Below are positions 1-11,360 of a stretch of 64,000 bases of DNA, in pieces. How positions within the stretch are numbered: the first letter of the stretch is position 1; every line of letters begins with the position of its first letter. The notes under the pieces are model-generated. The model saw only the letters and a program-made list of their open reading frames with translations. It was not told the origin of the DNA and did not search any database. A program made the position numbers and the translations under genes. Source of the DNA: Varanus komodoensis (lineage: Eukaryota > Chordata > Lepidosauria > Squamata > Varanidae); the NCBI RefSeq assembly GCF_004798865.1, contig NW_025335641.1:12267177-12331176 (forward strand), written 5' to 3'.

Positions 1-541
1 TCGGGCATATACGGACATAAGCGCTCATTCAGGTAGCCAGGACCCAAGCCGTTTAGGGCTTTATAGGTCATAACCAACACCTTGAATTGGGCCCGGACTT
101 CAATGGGAAGCCAGTGAAGCTGACGGAGGACTGGAGTCATGTGAGCATAACGCCCCGTCCTCGTCAGCAACCTGGCAGCTCTATTTTGCACCAATTGAAG
201 TGTTCAGACCGTCTTCAGGGGAAGCCCCACGTAAAGCGCGTTACAGAAGTCTAGGTGGGAAGTCACCAGCGCGTGTGTCACCGTTGCCAGGCAGTCATAC
301 TCCAGGTAGGGGCGCAGCTGATTAATCAGCCGAAGCTGAAGGAAGGCGCTCCTCGCCACCGCTGTCACCTGAGCTTCCAAAGAAAGCTCCAGGTCGAGGA
401 GAACTCCTAAGCTGCGGACCTTGTCCCTAAGAGGGAGTGTTGCACCATTCAGGACCAGGTCAAATCCACCCTCTCCGAAGCCCGATCCACCAACCAACAG
501 GACCTCCGTCTTGTCTGGATTGAGTTTCAGTTTATTGGCCC
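1..541 (-). mobile_element. L2/CR1-type LINE fragment, 3' coding part
   Basis: The minus strand reads a C-terminal segment of a non-LTR reverse-transcriptase ORF, including LPLRDKVRSLGVLL, EAQVTAVARSAFLQLRLI and SHLDFCNALYVGLPLKTV. It closely follows the copy at 17.2-18.9 kb. It runs off the left window edge and is 5' truncated at about 541, just after the NKLKLNPDKTE-equivalent codons. Confidence 0.9.
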
Positions 542-657
542 TAATAAATTATTTATTATTTATTTATATTATTTATTTATATTATTTAATTATTTATTTA
601 TTTATTATTGTAAGTTGCCTGCCCTAATAAATTATTTATTAGGGCAGGCAACTTACA
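538..657. repeat. AT-rich repeat block ending in a 24-bp perfect palindrome
   Basis: An (ATTT)n-like tract follows the LINE truncation. The 21 bases at 538-558 recur exactly at 621-641. The sequence 609-632 is the perfect reverse complement of 634-657 with one base between. The palindrome arm resembles the tail of the LINE 3' end (compare gggcaactta near 18735). Confidence 0.85.
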
Positions 658-1984
658 TATGTGTCTGGAAACTGATCCATAGAAATAAAACCAAATTCAG
701 TTGCTCCATTTGCTTCTATCTGTCAAAAATGAAACTAAATTACATTGGCACCTGAACCCTTGTGCACACTGTGAATTAGCAAGCCCTAGCCAATTCGATA
801 ATAGTTATCAGTCGTCCTGAGTTCTCAGTTCCCTATTTTAGCCACTAGAGGGCAATGCCTAAAGGAAGACCAGAAAGAAGCCACAAATTGTCAAAACACT
901 TCCAATTACGGGAGCTTTTGATCTATCAGTGCTGGTATTTTATAATTGCTATATAAACCACTGTCATCAGGCATATCTAATGTATAAGCTGAGTGGTGAA
1001 TAGATGCAGAATAATGGAATTAATGGATTGCTCATACATTATTTGGGGGATGAATCACCTCATGCTATGATCCTATGCAGCAACTCTTTATTAGAAAAAG
1101 CCAACACATTTCAAAATTGCAGATCAACATACGTAGAGCTATTCTAAAACTATAAACTTTCCATATTCATAGATTTTAAAGCCCATTTTTGGAGCTTCCA
1201 ATGATCCACTTCCTCGTGGATTTACCATGAAGTGACTGGGGAGAAGCCACTTCAAGGGGTAGACGGAAATGAGTTGTTTTAAGGCATTATCCAATCAGGA
1301 TCCTTGTAAACTTCCAGACTTGGTACCCATACTCAGGCTGGAAGGAGGAGGTGGACTCTACCTATCTACTGTCCTGCAAATTAGCTAGATAGCTGATTCA
1401 GATACCTGGTGATGCTCTGACTTCTTCCCATCCTTGCCCCCTAGAACACCCCTTTTCTCTTCCTCTTTCCTGGGATCATTGTTACAGCCTTGGAGAAGTA
1501 GTTAGTCTGGTTCTTTCCATGCTGGCTGTGGGGGAGAGGAAGATCCAAGCAGAGATTCCCAAGGTTGGAGCTCTATCCCTGACCTCAGATCTGGGTATCT
1601 TAAGAATCCTATGGCTGTCCTGATGTTGTATAGGCCATAGGATTGTTCTGTGTGTGAATTTCTTAAGGTATTCAAACATATGAATGCCTTTCTCACATTC
1701 TCCTTCCACCGGTTTTTGAGCTCTCTCCTTTCCATGTGCCCATCTGAAAATCTATGGTTGGATCCAGGATCTTCCTTCCATGAAGAAAGGGCTCCACTGA
1801 CAGAAGGTCCTGCCACCTGATTTTTGGGGATCCCCCTTCCAGCCAGAGTGCAACTCACCCCACTGAACAGGGTCTCCTAACTCTCTGTGAAATTGTGTGT
1901 TCTCACACCCCAGGAATCCAAACAGATGAGCTGGCTTAATGCTGCAATTTTTGCAGTACAGTCTACACAAAGAGTAAGGAAACT
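658..1984. other. Gene-free stretch, nothing recognised
   Basis: Unique-looking sequence of moderate AT content. Three overlapping short open frames on the minus strand (1482-2039) show no domain and no splice context. Confidence 0.5.
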
Positions 1985-2090
1985 TGATGCCTACTGCCAG
2001 ATGGGCTGGACTACAATTCTCATCCGCCCCAGCAAGCATGGTCCATGATCAGGGATTATGGGAGTTCTCTGGAGGGCACCACTTCCTAGC
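1985..2090. repeat. hAT-like palindromic MITE copy
   Basis: Contains gggctggactacaattctca followed later by tatgggagttctctggaggg, the two arms of the short repeat found again at 15645-15715, 19587-19707 and 52505-52630. Confidence 0.5.
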
Positions 2091-2521
2091 CTACTCTATA
2101 ACATTCTTTGCTGTGCATTTAAATAAACCATGAAACAGATTACAATTGTCATTACACCAAAGGCATATTCCAGTGGTGACATTTCTTATCCTCCATCTTA
2201 GTGCAATTTTTCAGTATCATAACTGCCAGCCTTTTCTTTGATTTCAACCCATCAACAAGCTTGGAATCATTTGGAATGTCTTCTGGGATTCAGCATTCTT
2301 GCTTTCTCATTAGGCTAACAAAATAGAACTTGATCCATCTGCTATAACTCATTTTTCAGCATATTAGTATATACATGGATACCCTCCCTGTGTCCCCTAT
2401 AGGGAAAGGTATAGGTTGGTCCCCTGGATGTCCACTGCAGGTAGATGGGCTGCTTCATATCACCCCAAAAGAGGAACACATCAGCAAAAAATAAAAGAGA
2501 GCACAACTTTGCATGAAATGT

Positions 2522-4060
2522 ACATATTTATTTATTAATTTCATTTTCATGCTGCCCAATAGCTGAGGCTCCCTGAGCAGTTAATGTTAAAACACACAAA
2601 TTAGCTTAAAACAACAAAACCACAGTAGCAGTTGCAACTGAATCAGCACAGCAGTTTAAAAATAAGTTAAACTGTTAAAAAGTTAAAGTGTTAAAATGCT
2701 GGGAAAATAAGAAGGTCTTCATCTGGTGCTGAAAAGAATACAAAGTTAAGGCCAGGCACACCTCTTTGAGGAACTTTCTACAGCCAGGGTTCCACAACTG
2801 AAAAGGCTGTCCTTCTTTGGAAGGCGCTCCCAGAGAAGGACCCCAAAACACCATCTCAGGATCTGGATAAGTACATATGGAATCAGGCGATCCCTCAGAT
2901 AGCCTAGTGCCAGGCTGTTTAGGAATGCTAGCACTAGCTCTTTGAATTAGGACCAAACTTCAACAGGCAACCAATGCAAGTAGAAGAGGACTGGTATAAT
3001 ATGTTCTCATAAGCCAGTTCCCATTCACGTTCTTGCTGTCCTGTTTTGGATTAGCTGAAGTTTCTGGACTGTGTGCAATGCTAACTCCACATACAGCCAT
3101 TGTAGTAATCCAAATAAGAGGTAACCAGAGCATGGAGAACTGTAGCAGGCTCTCTCCATCCAGATAGGGTTGTAGTTGGTATATCAGTTTAAGCTGATAA
3201 AAGGTGCTCCATGCCACCAAGTCCAGTTGTGACTCAAGCGACAATTCTGGGTCCAGGAGCATCACCAAACTACAAACCTTGTCCTTTAGGGGGAGTGCAA
3301 CCCCATCCAGAAGATGTTGAATATCACCTAACTGGACAGATGAATCAATCACTCATAGCACTTCTGTCTTGTCTGGACTGAGTCTGTTTGTTGGCCTTCA
3401 TTCAATCCACTGATTCAGAGTGGCTACTGCCTCACCTACGTTTAATGGCAAAGGGGCAGAGCTGAGTGTCACTCACATATTGGTGGTACCCCAGCCCATA
3501 TCTCCAGATAATCTTCCTCAGCGGTTTCATGTAGATGTTAAATAGAATAGGGGATAAAATAGAAACTGTGGTACCCCATGGTGTAATTGCCATGCAGCAG
3601 AGCAATAATCCCCTAGGATCACCTTCTGGAATTGGCTGGTCAAGTCAGTGAAGAACCACTGCAATGCAGTGCCCCCTAGCCTAGCCTACTTATCCAGAAG
3701 GATACCATGGCTGATGGTATCTAAAGCCACTGAGAGGTCCAGGAGAATCAACAGGGTCACACTCCCCATCTTTCTCCTGGTAAAGGTCATTCCACAGGGC
3801 AACCAAGGCAGTTTCCCTTCCAAAACCAGGCCTGAAGCCTGCTTGAAATGGATCTAGATAATTCATTTCATTCAAGAGTGCTTGGAGCTGTTCAGTCACC
3901 ACCCACTCAAGCACCTTGCTCAGGAAGGGGATTTTGGCCACTGGACTATAGTTATGAACATGCCCTGGGTCCAGGTTAGGCTTTTTCAGGAGTAGCTTAA
4001 TTTCAGCCTCTTTTAGAGAAGCTTCTCTCTCAAGGAGGCATTTACAGCCTCCCGGACCCA
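2522..4060 (-). mobile_element. Older L2/CR1-type LINE copy
   Basis: The minus strand shows, from 5' to 3', VLEWVVTEQLQALLNEMNYL, DPFQAGFRPGFGRETALVAL, then LDGVALPLKDKVCSL and LDPELSLESQLDLVAWSTF. The frame is broken by several shifts and stops. The YADD box is degraded and the copy is more diverged than the one at 17.2 kb. A tail with tatttatttatt at about 2525 marks the 3' end. A (TG)n run follows the 5' side at 4069-4110. Confidence 0.85.
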
Positions 4061-4068
4061 AGTAGTGT

Positions 4069-4110
4069 CTGTGTGTGTGTATGTGTGTGCATGTGTGTGC
4101 ATGCGTGCAC
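4069..4110. repeat. (TG)n microsatellite
   Basis: Interrupted tg/tgca dinucleotide run at the 5' side of the LINE copy. Confidence 0.85.
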
Positions 4111-5689
4111 AAATTTAGACAAGTTATAATGTGAATAGGAATACAGCAGATCTCACCATAATGCAGAGGATTATGAACAAGTGATCTGCTTGGACCACTG
4201 TCCAGGTGCTAATTGTGGTTGGGTCTTTATCTGCTAGTTGAAATTGGGTAGGAGAGTCTTTCAATTAGTGGACAGTCCTCTGGCATCTCTTCAAATAGAG
4301 GACTGTTCTCTGTAAAGGAAAACACATGGCCACCCTGTCAGAAAAGGTGGGTTTTCCCAGCCTTTTGTGTTCGCAGCTACAACATTTTAAATATATCTAA
4401 ACTATGATAGTATTATGCAATACTGTTGGTATTTTGAATGGAAATAATGCCCTCTGAAGTAATGGAAATATACTGAGGTCTAGCAAGAAATGAGGATATG
4501 TGAAGTCTGAAACAAAGGAAATTAAACTCCCATACACTTAAAAGTGAAAAGGATTATCATGAATCATTTGCTTGTTAGTTTGTGCTGCTGAGAGGTCAAC
4601 TTTATTTTTGATACTGATTATTTTCATAGAGACTTTCTCTTTATAAAAAGGCACCCTATGGTGGGGCTGTGACTTGGGGCTTTTCTTCCCTTTTCCCACA
4701 AACAAGATGGGAGAAAAGGGCAATTTTCCTTTTCTTTCAACTGATGACATTGTGGTGGTTCCCCTTCTGCAGCACCCCAGGAGTCCTGAGGCTCCATCTG
4801 CCTCTGCTAATCTCTTGCCCAAGATCTCTCCTGCTGAGTTGCATCTGTTCATCCCAGCTCAGCTTGGCCTGGGGCTAACTGCCGATAATAACCAAGGAAC
4901 TGAATGAATTGCCAGATTAATCAGTCGTAGAAAAAGGTTGGTGATGCTATGAAAGTCAGAGGACTGCAGAGACCATCATGATGAAGACAGTCTTTCTGAA
5001 GATATAAACTCAGGGGGCAGTTCAGGATGTGCTTAGAAGACACTGGAGGCATGATCCAGGAAAAGCACCTTAAAGTCCCACTGATATAAATGGGATGGAT
5101 GCACCTTTTCCAGAAATCAGTGGGATTTACTATGGAGTAAATATAAGATCAAGTTGGCAGAGGTGCTTTACTTTGGCTAAATTGAGCCTTCTTGATGATT
5201 TGCACCTGGAAATACGTGCAGTGCAGGTAGGGGGTTGTACATAGTGGCCCATTCAGTTTTCCAAACCATGGTGATTCCAGGCCATTTTTCCTTTCCTATG
5301 ATGCAATGTAGAGCAGGACATGAAACTATGCTACTTTCTGAAGTGGAAGGGGAATAAAAGACAGGGCCTTTTTGGTCTTGGCACCACATTCTGGAAGGTC
5401 TACTCTTCATACAATCACCAATATTCATCCTTTTAATTTTAGTAAACAACTGCTTTACCCCTCAATTTTAAAAAGATCTGATGCTTGTGGCTGGTATCTT
5501 TGGGTTAATCCATGAATAGATATTACTGTGCATATGTAAGAAAGCACAGGAAGACTACAAATGGAAGGCTACATCATCTAGGCACACATCTCTTGTCAAG
5601 ACAAGTAAAAGAGGAAATGGTAATGCTGAAAAAATATCTGGATGTACTGCATGCATTTGCATTTTATTAACTACCATGGCGTTAGAGTC
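4111..5689. other. Gene-free stretch with a palindromic short repeat
   Basis: Nothing coding was recognised. At about 5064-5150 two units with taaagtcccactgatataaa and cagtgggatttactatggag belong to the short palindromic family described at 52851-52920. Confidence 0.45.
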
Positions 5690-5870
5690 ATAACGCAGTA
5701 GAGTTGGAAGGGGCCAGAGGGACTAACCTCCTGCTCAATGCAGGACTCTAAGTTAAACCATGCCTCTCACCTGGCTGTCCAGCTGCACCCTGAATGCCTC
5801 TAGAGTGGAAGAGCCCACTACCTCCCTAGGAAATTGGCCCCATTGTCTGTGAGCAAGTGGCAGGATAAAG
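5690..5870 (-). mobile_element. CR1-like LINE 3' end
   Basis: The plus strand reads agagttggaaggggccagag, ctgctcaatgcaggactct, ctggctgtccagctgcaccc and cccactacctccctagg. This is the antisense of the reptile CR1 terminus, so the element points to the minus strand with its 3' end at about 5690. Confidence 0.8.
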
Positions 5871-6835
5871 ACTTTTTTAAAAAAAGTCGTGACTATGACT
5901 GTAAGGGGTTATGACAAGGGAGAGTAAAAGTACCCGAGCTTTGTTGGATAAACTACAGGTGATATGTTGCCATTTGAATTAAGTTAGCAAATTGCTTCTT
6001 GATGCAGGATCTTTTTGGGAAATGCCAACTTTCCCACCTCCTAGCAAAGGATGAAATAATACAGGTGTCTGTATAGGAAAAGAAGGATTTCCCCAGTTTG
6101 TCCAATCCAATCTGGGGGAAAACATAAGCCCTAAGCAGGTTTTCAACTTACATATGTGAGGGTTAAAAGTTTGATGGGGATGAATGAGTGCATGCCAACC
6201 CAACCCTGCAACATCTGCACCAGCCTGAGCCTGTGTGTTGAACAAAAAGTTCTTTAGCGTTGTTGTTAGCAAGCAAAACTAGGACAGCTTACGAGTATAC
6301 GCTAGGCATGCTTGAAAGATCCTTACAGACTTGGGCTCTGAGGGTGGCTTTTGCATCGCCTCCCCACTCACTTTGGCCCTCATGTGTGCAGCCTAAATAT
6401 CCCAACAGAGCTAAAGATACAGAGAAAGGGGAGCAGATAGCCATTTCAGCTTGACTGACAGAGCCACAAAGAGTTGGGTTTGGGATCGGTGAAAGCATCT
6501 TTGGGTGCTGGCTGTCTGATATGGAAGCCACGGACTTTAAGTCTCTGTTGGAGTGCTTATATGCCATATTGCCAACCAAGATATTTGAAAAGAACAATAA
6601 TTATTACAAAATGTCACCATGCCTGCAGTGACCTCCTTCAAAAGTGAACTAATACCTAAGTGCTGCACCCATAGACCTTGTCAATGTTCTCAGAAATGGA
6701 GTGCACATAACACTAATTGAAACAGTTAATAAAAATAGAGATGTCTGACATGTTCTCTATGAAGCTGTCTGAAGACATTGTAGTATAACACTCTGTCAGG
6801 ACAAAATGAGCAAAAACTTTACCATAATATGGCTG

Positions 6836-6935
6836 CTAAAAGCCGTCCTGAGGCTATTGTAAGCCGTCCCGAGGCTATGTAGCAAGGGGACGGCATATAA
6901 AAACTTTGAATGAATGAATGAATGAATGAATGACA
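6836..6935 (+). mobile_element. L2-type LINE or SINE 3' tail with (GAAT)n
   Basis: Has the gtaagccgtcccgaggct ... gggacggcatataaaaactt signature of L2-type 3' ends, then (gaat)n at 6907-6933. A duplicated aagccgtc[c/t]c[c/t]gaggctat unit is seen at 6841-6876. Confidence 0.65.
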
Positions 6936-7340
6936 CTGTAAGAACAGTTTTAGACTTAAGATCAGGAATCCATGTCTTGCTTCCTACATATGCCTTAGAA
7001 ATGCTAATGCTTGCCTGTCTTTTGGAAGTGCACTCTTAGATTAATAGTTACCTGTCCTGAAGGTTCTTCTTTTTCCTTGTGTTCAATCCTACATTTTACC
7101 CTAATGCGCTTCTAACAAACTGCCTATTGATCCCCCACCTCTCCTCCAAACTGTGCATGTAACTGACAGGTTATAAAGCATCTTGCACAGACACTATCTT
7201 TACAAGCTACCTACATGCTGCATGTATTTCTTGTATGTCTAGATAAACTGTAAATGTTCTTTTGATTGTGCCCCTCAGCAGACCCTCAAAGAGTCCCCGT
7301 CCCCACCTCTAACACACTTTTGTCTACTCTTAAGCAAACA

Positions 7341-7650
7341 GTCCGAAGAAGAGCTTTGTTGGATTAGACTGAAGGCCAACCTAATTTTGCAGTATGTTTC
7401 TGAGGTGACCGACCATGATGCCTTCTGGAAGCCCCAAGCAGGGCATGAGGGCAGATGTCTTCTCCTTCAGCACCTCTGAATCTGGGTGAGGTGATAAGTC
7501 ATTTCGAGACCAACCCTCCATTAATTTGTCTAATCCTCTATTACAGCCCTCTAAGCTAGTGTCCATTGCCGCAATTTGTGGCAACGAATTCCATAAGTTT
7601 ACTGTGTGAAGGGGTACTTCCCATGCAAAGACATACTTCACACACAACAT
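7341..7650 (-). mobile_element. CR1-like LINE 3' end, second family
   Basis: The plus strand carries ttaatttgtctaatcctcta, caacgaattccataagttta and ctgtgtgaaggggtacttcc. This is the antisense of the 3' end seen in sense at 63440-64000 (ttcacacagttcatag, ctatggaattcactgccaca). Confidence 0.75.
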
Positions 7651-7758
7651 TCATTCATCCCAATGGGACTTACGCAAAGCAATGTCAAGTAATTTATGAA
7701 CCCTTTTCTGCTGTGCTACATTTTGTTGACTGGATTCTGTTTTCTCCAGTCCATATGC

Positions 7759-7797
7759 ATAAATTCATGCATTTGTTTGTTTAATGCATGAATTTAT
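7759..7797. repeat. Stem-loop with 15-bp perfect arms
   Basis: Positions 7759-7773 and 7783-7797 are perfect reverse complements separated by a 9-nt tgtttgttt loop. No element boundary or gene is nearby. Confidence 0.85.
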
Positions 7798-7800
7798 ATG

Positions 7801-9119
7801 CCACTACAACAGCCCATACCTGGGCTCTGAGTTTCTAGATTCCCTCACAACTCTTCTCCCAACTAGTAAGATTCCTCTTGCTGTAGTTGTTAATTTTAAA
7901 TAGGGTGGTGTTGGGGAGAAAAAGCTTGATTTAAAAACCCAATGTCATCACTATTTTATATCGGATGAGAACTTTGTAAAAAAAACAAACCCAGAGTTGA
8001 GGCATCTAGAAAAAAGGTAAGCCCAAATATATTTACAAAATGCAGTAGCTGAAGAAGCAGCAAAGGTAACTTATTCTATAAGTGGCAACAGCTATGGAAG
8101 AAGCCAAGGAAACAGAGTGTACTTCATCATAATTTTCAGGAAATGGAGGTCTTATTTAATAAGGAAAACCATGCATCCGTTATCTCTGAAATATTGGCAG
8201 TATCTTCAGTTTGTCCAAAGTTCGGAGTGTTGTCTGCCTTCAGTCTTTATACTACATGAAGTTTGATCCATATAAAACACAAGGATGTTTTAATCCTTCA
8301 TGTACTTAAGCTACAGTACATAATAAGATCTTGGTAAATATCCAAGGTAGGTCAGAACAGTGTGTAATTGTAGCCTGATAAAAGATCAGCATTTTTTTCT
8401 TCAGAAAGTGCTTAGTTTACAACAATTTTAAAAGTAGTATACTTTCTGGAGCCAGATGAGCATTTGGAGAACTGGAAGTACAGAAATCCTCTGCTGAGAT
8501 GGCACTAAATACAGGAATCATATAAATGCCAAGAAGACTGACATTTGCCACAGCATCTGTCAGCCTAAAACTGTGTCTATATTTAGGGTTCATTTGTTTG
8601 CTGCTATTCTGCGCTTATATCTTGCAAGTACAGAATTTGGTACTGAAAGCAGGATTCATAAGACTTTTAAAAAACCCATTAAAATGTTTCTGATCTAGCT
8701 AAAGTTAGCCATTGAAAAGCCCTGTTAAAACCCAATGGAAACTGTTAAGAAAGAGGTAATTTCTGCAGAACTGAAGAAGCAATCTTAGAAGAATGCCCAC
8801 AACACTAAATAGACACACACCATTCCCATTCCAGGCTTGAGCCATTTTTGCAGCAAAACCCATCTATGAATGGCACCAATTAGCTAGTGCTTATCCCATC
8901 ATGGAGACACCTTCCACTTTCAGTTCCTGGCTAAGTTTTACTAGGGAATATTTGTTGTTATTTTTAATGAGATGAATTAATAAATCAAGAATGTAGTGTT
9001 AAAAAAACAAAGCAAAGCAGGCAGACCTCCAGTAGCACCATAATATAAACTTATATCTATGGTATGAATTGCAAGCTGGGTGACAGCGTGGCTTCTTTTT
9101 AATTACATCTATTTCCCCT
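7801..9119. other. Gene-free stretch, nothing recognised
   Basis: AT-rich sequence without coding signal, motif or clear repeat. Confidence 0.5.
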
Positions 9120-9335
9120 CTGGATGTCACTGTGGCATAACACATAGTATTCAGCTGTAACTTAGGAGATTTAGGTTCTAGTCCCCACTCAGCTATGAAG
9201 TCACTCACTCGTAGCCTAGCCTATCTCAAAGACTTTTTGTGAGAATAAAATGAAGGGGAGGAAGAGAATTATCAAAACCACCTTGGGTTTACTGCAGGAA
9301 AAAGGTGGGATATGACTATAACAAATAGATGTTTA
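9120..9335 (+). mobile_element. tRNA-derived SINE
   Basis: A B-box-like taggttctagtccccactc sits about 40 nt from a degraded A-box region. It is followed by the shared core (ctatgaagtcactcac ... tctcaaag ... tgtgagaataaaatg) and a tail gaaaaaggtgggatatgact. Same class as the copy at 53152-53380. Confidence 0.7.
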
Positions 9336-10084
9336 TCTGGATGCAACAAACAGGCTTGAACATATGTTGGTGATGCCTTGTCAAATCTCAGAGATACGGA
9401 TCAGCTTGACTTAGCTTAGCTTGACTCAAAGTCAGAAGACACTCATATATTTTACATCTCAACAGAGCAAAAGAAAGTCGCAGCTTTTCCTTCTCGATCC
9501 CTCCATGGCCCTATTTTTAATGCCTTTCCCAAACTGCTGGAAATGATCAGGACTCCAGGCAGTTTGTTAGTGGTTAGGCCTGTGTTATGAGGTTTCAGAC
9601 CTGAATCCAACTAACTTATGAATTTGGGAGCGGTTCTTCATTTGTTTGGGATATTTTGAGATAGGATACAAATCCTAAAAAATTTATTTTTTTGGAGCGA
9701 ATTTGGTTGAGAAATTAATTGGCTAGTTTTACCTCCTGAGTAATTTAATCTAATTCTAGTAATTATGTCTATATTTGCATATATAAAAATTAGCCAATCC
9801 AGATATTATGCTGTTTTGTGTCCTGTGGGTCCAGCCCCTTAATCTTTTACACACCTAACATTGCCTTGAACTCAAGGTATTCTGCATAGCAAGCAGGTAG
9901 TGGAATATGCATAGCACTCATAGGGAACAGCATTACCTTCATTTGGCCTTTGCTGCTGGGTAGCCTAGAATATTTTTGTGGGCATGGGCTTAGGGGAGAG
10001 AAATCACCCCATTGTCATGGTTAGATCACTGCTGAAATTTGGTCTCACAGTGTCAGTCCCTCCCTGCAAGGATGAGGGAACCTG

Positions 10085-11360
10085 TTAAGAGGACTTACGG
10101 ACCCCAAGGGGTTCTGGATGGGGTTGCACTCCCCTGAAGGAGCAGTTATGTGGTTTGGGGGCAACTTGACATCTGCCATAAGAGGCCCACATGGCTTTAG
10201 TGGTCTGGAGTGCCCATTCCCAGCTTCACTTGGTACATTAACTGTGCCCATTCCTGGAAAGAGGCAATGTAGCCATAGTGATCCACGTATAAACATCATG
10301 ATACTACTGTTGAGTTGTAGGTTTCCCGCTTCTTTCTTTCAAACAACAGAGAGTTATTTGGCAAAAGCTTTCATTTCCAATGTACATCCAACAAGATATT
10401 ACTCAACAAGGAAGAGTCTCTGAGCATGCACAGAGCAGTTCATTTGAACCCAAACTAGAAACAGAAACTTCCTTTTCAATAACCCTGGGTCCCAGCATCC
10501 TGGGTATGCCCCTCTGGAGATAGGCAAGCCTCCTAGATCTGTACAGGCCTTCTATTTGACTAGTCCTTCTTTCCTAATGCCACGACATGGGGTCAAGGAT
10601 TGGGCTAGGCACCTCTGGCTGCTCTCTCATGTCCCCTCCTGGCACTTCCAAACCCTGCCAGCTCCCAAGAATCTGACTGAACACCTGGAGACGAATGCTT
10701 GCTCCTCTGCCATCTCAGACCTCATTTGTCAGGCCTCATCCTCATCCAAAGAGTTGGTGCCACCCTGACCTTGTAAGTGTGCCAGAAACAACTCTTTCCT
10801 AACACTACAAAGCATCTAAGTGGGGCTGGTCTTCCTGCAAAATGCAGGAACTAGGATGCTCTCACTGGGAGTTATGCCCACATAAGACATGGGCTAAAAG
10901 AACTGCACTGGCTGCCTATTAGCTATTCAGACATGTTCAAGGTTATAAAAATCCCCAAACAACATAGGTCCATAAGGCACAGCCACTACCTTCCATTATA
11001 TATACCCAGCCAACAATTAAGATAAGTGAAGAGGCCTTGCTGGTCATTACAAAATTATCAGAACCTTGCTCTGCAATACCTAACAGCAGGCTTTCTCAGC
11101 AGTACTGTGTACTGTTTGGAGGAAACTCACTTGTGCAATTTGGAAAGCATAAAAATTGGCATCATTTAAACCTCTTTGAAAACTTGCTGACCTACAGACT
11201 TTCCCAAACCCATAATCAAATTAACCACCTTGTTCCATTTTACAGCTCCTGTACTGCTCTGTTGTGGTGCTAGTAGTGGATAGTATATTGTTTTTACATT
11301 TGTATTTTAAATATGATTTTAATTGTGATTATAGTTTGCATACAAACACTGCCTAGGGGA
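10085..11360 (+). mobile_element. Old L2/CR1-type LINE remnants
   Basis: At 10107-10137 ttctggatggggttgcactc matches the LDGVALP codons of other copies. At 10890 gggctaaaagaactgcactggctgccta reads LKELHWLPI, a hallmark of L2 3' coding ends. The frame is badly decayed, so I treat this as pieces of one or two elements. Confidence 0.5.

Noticed and set aside
4225-4360. Possible inverted repeat around gagagtctttcaattagtgg and gaggactgttctct
   Set aside because: The arms are too short and imperfect to support an element.
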